A DNA stretch of 44,506 nt. Source: Opitutales bacterium (GTDB lineage: Bacteria; Verrucomicrobiota; Verrucomicrobiia; Opitutales; UBA953). How positions within the stretch are numbered: position 1 is the stretch's first letter; the number at the start of each line of letters is the position of its first letter. The notes under the pieces are model-generated. The model saw only the letters and a list, made by a program, of their open reading frames with translations, was not told the DNA's origin and searched no databases. Shown here in pieces: positions 41,272-44,506 of this stretch. The stretch is from assembly GCA_017546455.1 (NCBI GenBank), contig JAFYWY010000076.1, positions 1-44,506 on the forward strand, read 5' to 3'. Both the position numbers and the translations under genes were made by a program.

Positions 41272-42123
41272 TTACTTGCGGCGGCGGCGTGTGCCGGCGA
41301 GTGCGAGTGCGCCCAAGCCTGCCATCAGGCCGAATGCGGACGGTTCCGGGATGGCGATGTGTCCCCAGGTAAGCTCGATGTTTTGAAGTTCGCTATATTT
41401 GTTTGTGGGGGCACTGGAGGAGACAATCAATGTGTTGATGTCAATGTAGTTGTTTAAAGTAACTGTTGCCGATCCGCGTGGTGTTTGGGTGATGGTGCTG
41501 GAAATCAAGTCGCCTGTAGCAGGGTCGATTTTTTGGGTTACTTCGATGCTGTCCAGTGCTAATTTCAGTACGAACTTAGAAAGGGTTTCGTCCCAAGAGA
41601 TATCGCCTTCGACGTGGTATAAGGTCCCGCTGGCGATAGTGGCGAGATTGGTTCCGTCCAAGACGGCTTTCCCCCAGCTGCTTCCTGTGAACGTGTAGCT
41701 GTCTGCCACGATGTCGGTCGTTGCGTAGTTGGCTTTGCTTGTCTCGAATCCTGTAACAATGGCGCTCTGGGTTCCGACGAGTGCGAGAGTCAGTGTGCAA
41801 CCGCTTGTTACGCCGGAAGTTTTAAAATTGTAAGAAAACTTGAGGTAGTCGTCTGCGGAATCCAAGCTAATCGATTCAAAATTCTGATAAGTTGAGTAGG
41901 CTTCCGCGTTTGCTTTTTTCCAGTAGTACTTGTCGACCTTGGTAGATGTCGTTGCATCTGTACTGTTGAGAGAGAAGGAGGCTTTCTTTCCTGCGTCGGG
42001 GTTTCCGGCTGCATGCGACCAATTGCCACTATCCTTCAGGGGATTAATCGTGTATTCTTCATCCGCATTTGCGAGAGTTGTGCCAGCAGCAATCAATGCT
42101 GCAATTGTAATGTAATGTTTCAT
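41272..42123 (-). CDS. PEP-CTERM surface protein 3 of the tandem cluster
   Basis: A 283-residue exported protein: signal peptide MKHYITIAALIAAGTTLANA, beta-rich core, and sorting signal IPEPSAFGLMAGLGALALAG with a basic RRRRK end. It is a paralogue of the 40213-41019 protein (shared SADDYLKFSY, GDISWDETLSKFVLKLAL and LTWGHIA motifs) with an extra loop near residues 205-225. Ligand or role unknown. Promoter TTGACA-17-AAGAAT at 42216-42188. Confidence 0.86.
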   Translation of the reverse strand: MKHYITIAALIAAGTTLANADEEYTINPLKDSGNWSHAAGNPDAGKKASFSLNSTDATTSTKVDKYYWKKANAEAYSTYQNFESISLDSADDYLKFSYNFKTSGVTSGCTLTLALVGTQSAIVTGFETSKANYATTDIVADSYTFTGSSWGKAVLDGTNLATIASGTLYHVEGDISWDETLSKFVLKLALDSIEVTQKIDPATGDLISSTITQTPRGSATVTLNNYIDINTLIVSSSAPTNKYSELQNIELTWGHIAIPEPSAFGLMAGLGALALAGTRRRRK

Positions 42124-42187
42124 CTTATAATGGAGTTATAGAAGCAGTTAGTTAGAAAAGTATTTATGAAAAATAGATGACGCCCTG

Positions 42188-42216
42188 ATTCTTCTACTCT
42201 GTTGGGCGGGTGTCAA
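42188..42216 (-). promoter_or_regulatory. Promoter of PEP-CTERM gene 3
   Basis: On the minus strand TTGACA (42216-42211), 17-nt spacer, AAGAAT (42193-42188). An AATTTCAAAAAACATA block precedes the -35, as for gene 2. Confidence 0.6.
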
Positions 42217-42316
42217 TATGTTTTTTGAAATTTTTTGAAAAGTTATTTTCGGCGAACGACGGAAAAGGTGCGGCGGGTTCGAATTTCTCGCGGAGACACG
42301 GAGGCGCTGAGCGGTT

Positions 42317-42357
42317 AATAAAAAACGTTCCCGCGAGAATTTTCACGGAAACGTTTT
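42317..42357 (-). terminator. Terminator of the 42405-43133 gene
   Basis: AAAACGTTCCCGCG (42322-42335) pairs with CACGGAAACGTTTT (42344-42357) with G-U pairs, then a minus-strand T-run. It is a variant of the ACGTTCCCG terminator of genes 1 and 2. Confidence 0.8.
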
Positions 42358-42404
42358 TATCACGTAATTCGGAATTTGGGATTCGGAATTCGTAATTGCG
42401 TCGC

Positions 42405-43133
42405 TTAGCGACGACGGCGGCGCGTGCCGGCGAGCGCGAGGGCGCCCAAGCCTGCGAGCAGACCGAAAGCCGACGGCTCGGGGATGGCGAGGACGGAGAC
42501 TTCCAAGTTGGAGAATTCAACGTTGGGGGTGCTGTTGGCACCGTCGCCGTAAAAGCCGATGACGTCCAAATCGAATTGGCTGGCACCCAAGTCGATGCTT
42601 CCGACCGTTACTCCGGCGAGGGAGAGTGTGAGGTTGTTGTTAGCATCGACAACGCCGGCGATGTTGAGAACCATATCGACGGCGGCAGTAACGCCGGTAT
42701 TCGTCCCTTGGACATAAGCCGTTTTGTTGGTCGCATCGGCTTGCTTGAACATGAGGGCTTTGGTTGCATCGGAATCCACGTTGGTGGTCATTGCGAATTC
42801 GTAGGTCGATGCGTCGTAATTTTTCCCGAAGACAAAGGAGTAGTTTTCGCCGATGAGCGAGACCGTAAACGAGCCGGTCATATTTTTGATAGTCATATCG
42901 AGGCTGAAGGATTGGACTTCGGCGTCGAGTTCATAGTAGGCCAGGGCTTGCGACCAGTTGCTGTTGGTGAGGCTCATGGAGTTGCTCCCGGCATCAATGA
43001 TGTAAGTCGGTCGGTCTGTGTTGCCGCGGTTGTGGCCGATTACCCATCCGTCGCTTGCGAATGTGATCGTTTCCGCATTTGCGAAAGCGGCTCCGGCGGT
43101 GAGGAGGGCTGCAAGGGCGATATATTTTTTCAT
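42405..43133 (-). CDS. PEP-CTERM surface protein 4 of the tandem cluster
   Basis: A 242-residue exported protein: signal peptide MKKYIALAALLTAGAAFANA, core of alternating beta strands (SFSLDMTIKNMTGSFTVSL, NNNLTLSLAGVTVGSIDLG, VEFSNLEVSVL) and sorting signal IPEPSAFGLLAGLGALALAG plus arginines. The core shares FSNLE and the strand pattern with gene 2 but little else. A lectin-like sandwich is possible. It is the first gene of the cluster in transcription order and is divergent from valS. TTGACA at 43201-43196 is its likely -35; the -10 is unclear. Confidence 0.86.
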   Translation of the reverse strand: MKKYIALAALLTAGAAFANAETITFASDGWVIGHNRGNTDRPTYIIDAGSNSMSLTNSNWSQALAYYELDAEVQSFSLDMTIKNMTGSFTVSLIGENYSFVFGKNYDASTYEFAMTTNVDSDATKALMFKQADATNKTAYVQGTNTGVTAAVDMVLNIAGVVDANNNLTLSLAGVTVGSIDLGASQFDLDVIGFYGDGANSTPNVEFSNLEVSVLAIPEPSAFGLLAGLGALALAGTRRRRR

Positions 43134-43352
43134 TGTTTATTTTGCGTTAAAACTTGGGTTATTGAGTTTACAGCTTATTTCTCGGATGGAAAACCTGTCA
43201 AGGCGGCATTCTATCGGGGAGTTTTTCTTCCCTCAAAGCATTCGTATTTGCGGGGAAACGTTTCCGAGCTTTCTTGTTTTTCGTCAAATTTCAATTTGCG
43301 GGAATGCGGAAAAGAGCGTATCGTTGCACCTTTTTCACTTTCTTTTAATACG
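43134..43352. other. Divergent region between PEP-CTERM gene 4 and valS
   Basis: This 219-nt gap should hold promoters for both genes. TTGACA (minus strand, 43201-43196) faces the PEP-CTERM gene. No repeat of families 1 or 2 and no ORF is supported. Confidence 0.4.
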
Positions 43353-44506
43353 ATGACGCACGATATTCCGAAAAACTATGAATCCGCACAGGTCGAATCC
43401 CGCTGGTATGAAAGCTGGGTTGATCGGGGCTGTTTTACCGCCGATCCTGCGCGCGTAAGCGACAGCCGTCCGGCGTATTCCATCGTCATCCCGCCGCCGA
43501 ATGTCACGGGCGTGCTTCACATGGGCCACGTGCTCAACAATACGATTCAGGACATCCTTGCCCGCAAGGCGCGCCTCGACGGCAAGGAAGTGCTTTGGCT
43601 TCCGGGTACGGACCACGCGGGTATCGCCACGCAGGTCATGGTCGAAAAGCAGTTGAAGAAGACCGAAGGCAAGACGCGCCACGATCTCGGACGCGAAGCC
43701 TTTCTCGAACGCGTTTGGGATTGGAAAAAAGAAAAGGGCGGCATCATCATCAACCAGCTCAAGAAGCTCGGTTGCTCCTGCGACTGGTCACGCGAGCGCT
43801 TCACGATGGACGAAAGCTACTCGCGTTGTATCCAGAAGATCTTTGTCGATCTTTACAAGAAGGGCTACATCTACCGCGGCAAGCGCATGGTGAACTGGTG
43901 CCCGGCGTCGCTTACGGCGCTTTCGGACGAAGAAGTCATCATGGAGCCGCACAAGGGTTTCCTTTACTATTTCAAAATCGAAATCGCCGAAGAACCGGGA
44001 ACGTTTTTGACGATTGCGACGACGCGCCCCGAAACGATTCCGGGCGACGCTGCGATCGCCGTCAACCCGAAGGACGAGCGCTACGCAAAGTACATCGGCA
44101 AGCACGCCGTTCGTCCGCTTCCGTGCGAAAATCAGGAATGGATTCCGATTGTCGGCGACGAATCCGTTGAATTCGAATTCGGTACCGGTGTGCTCAAGGT
44201 GACGCCTGCGCACGACAAGACGGACTTTGAGATCGGCCGCCGCCACAACCTGAAGGTGACGGACATCATGAACCCGGACGGCACGATGAATGCGCTTGCG
44301 GGGAAGGATCTTGCCGGAATGGAGCGCTTTAAGGCGCGCGACAAATCCGTCGAGTTGCTCCGCGAGCTCGGCTTGCTCGTCAAGGAGGAGCCGTACGAAA
44401 ACAAGGTCGGTATCAGCGAACGTGCGAAGGTGCCGATTGAGCCGCGCCTTTCCGAGCAGTGGTTCCTGAAATATCCGAGCGTCCCTGCCGCCCGCGAATG
44501 CGTGGC
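43353..44506 (+). CDS. valS: Valyl-tRNA synthetase, N-terminal part
   Basis: The frame stays open to the window end, giving 384 codons of a protein usually near 900 residues. Class I synthetase that charges tRNA-Val. Seen here: NYESAQVESRWYESW at the N-terminus, PPPNVTGVLHMGHVLN with the HIGH motif as H56-M-G-H59, WLPGTDHAGIATQ, VNWCPASLTALSDEEV, and the editing (CP1) domain start with TIATTRPETIPGDAAIAV and KVTPAHDKTDFEIG. KMSKS lies beyond the window. The ATG at 43353 fits the family start; no Shine-Dalgarno sequence is visible. Confidence 0.95.
   Translation, partial: MTHDIPKNYESAQVESRWYESWVDRGCFTADPARVSDSRPAYSIVIPPPNVTGVLHMGHVLNNTIQDILARKARLDGKEVLWLPGTDHAGIATQVMVEKQLKKTEGKTRHDLGREAFLERVWDWKKEKGGIIINQLKKLGCSCDWSRERFTMDESYSRCIQKIFVDLYKKGYIYRGKRMVNWCPASLTALSDEEVIMEPHKGFLYYFKIEIAEEPGTFLTIATTRPETIPGDAAIAVNPKDERYAKYIGKHAVRPLPCENQEWIPIVGDESVEFEFGTGVLKVTPAHDKTDFEIGRRHNLKVTDIMNPDGTMNALAGKDLAGMERFKARDKSVELLRELGLLVKEEPYENKVGISERAKVPIEPRLSEQWFLKYPSVPAARECV

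Overview
The window most likely comes from an uncultured, probably gut-associated member of the Verrucomicrobiota (Opitutae-like). Six short secreted proteins end in a PEP-CTERM tail of the verrucomicrobial type (IPEPSAFGLLAGLGALAL followed by four or five basic residues), and one gene encodes an EpsI-like exosortase-associated protein. DNA is moderately GC-rich, most start codons lack an obvious Shine-Dalgarno sequence, and gaps between genes are full of dispersed repeats. The taxon is inferred from protein character only.

Layout. 1-5200 (+): end of a TolC/NodT-type outer-membrane channel, nuoBCD of complex I (no nuoA or nuoE onward nearby), a membrane protein of unknown function, hisA and a HIT-family nucleotide hydrolase/transferase. 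5200-6800: a repeat-rich gap and a lone LamG-like PEP-CTERM protein. 6980-13400: an AmgK-type sugar kinase (-), then lysA, a HAD hydrolase and ftsK (+). 13490-16290 (-): a tight pdxJ-acpS-epsI-coaX operon. 16600-18550: nadE. 18870-24260 (+): a cell-shape operon mreB-mreC-mreD-PBP2-miaA. 24260-25900: a compound inverted-repeat element and a PEP-CTERM gene (-). 26270-29020 (+): prmB, an MBL-fold hydrolase and a heptosyltransferase-like glycosyltransferase. 29260-35360 (+): secreted GH20 hexosaminidase, metG, tRNA-Tyr, a secreted serine-type sulfatase and a small unknown ORF. 35500-37560: groES-groEL behind a near-perfect sigma-54 promoter. 37920-43130 (-): a two-lobed retropepsin-like protease and four tandem PEP-CTERM genes. 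43353-end: the start of valS.

How it fits together. Most genes are housekeeping (respiration, cofactors, lysine/DAP, chromosome segregation, rod shape, translation, chaperones). The accessory layer is envelope-directed: six PEP-CTERM proteins, an EpsI-like helper, a secreted hexosaminidase and a sulfatase, consistent with a cell that decorates its surface through an exosortase and uses host or environmental amino-sugar and sulfated glycans. The exosortase itself is not in the window.

Most unusual signals: (i) near-identical ends with divergent cores in the tandem PEP-CTERM genes; (ii) a promoter shared by two distant PEP-CTERM genes in which a G-tract of 7 or 8 forms part of the -35/-10 spacer; (iii) a GroES with an N-terminal CCCKC cluster; (iv) a sigma-54 promoter in front of groESL; (v) at least two families of dispersed palindromic elements, one forming a compound structure with an internal tandem duplication; (vi) an inverted copy of the tRNA-Tyr T-arm just past the tRNA terminator. 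No transposase, phage gene or CRISPR array was seen.
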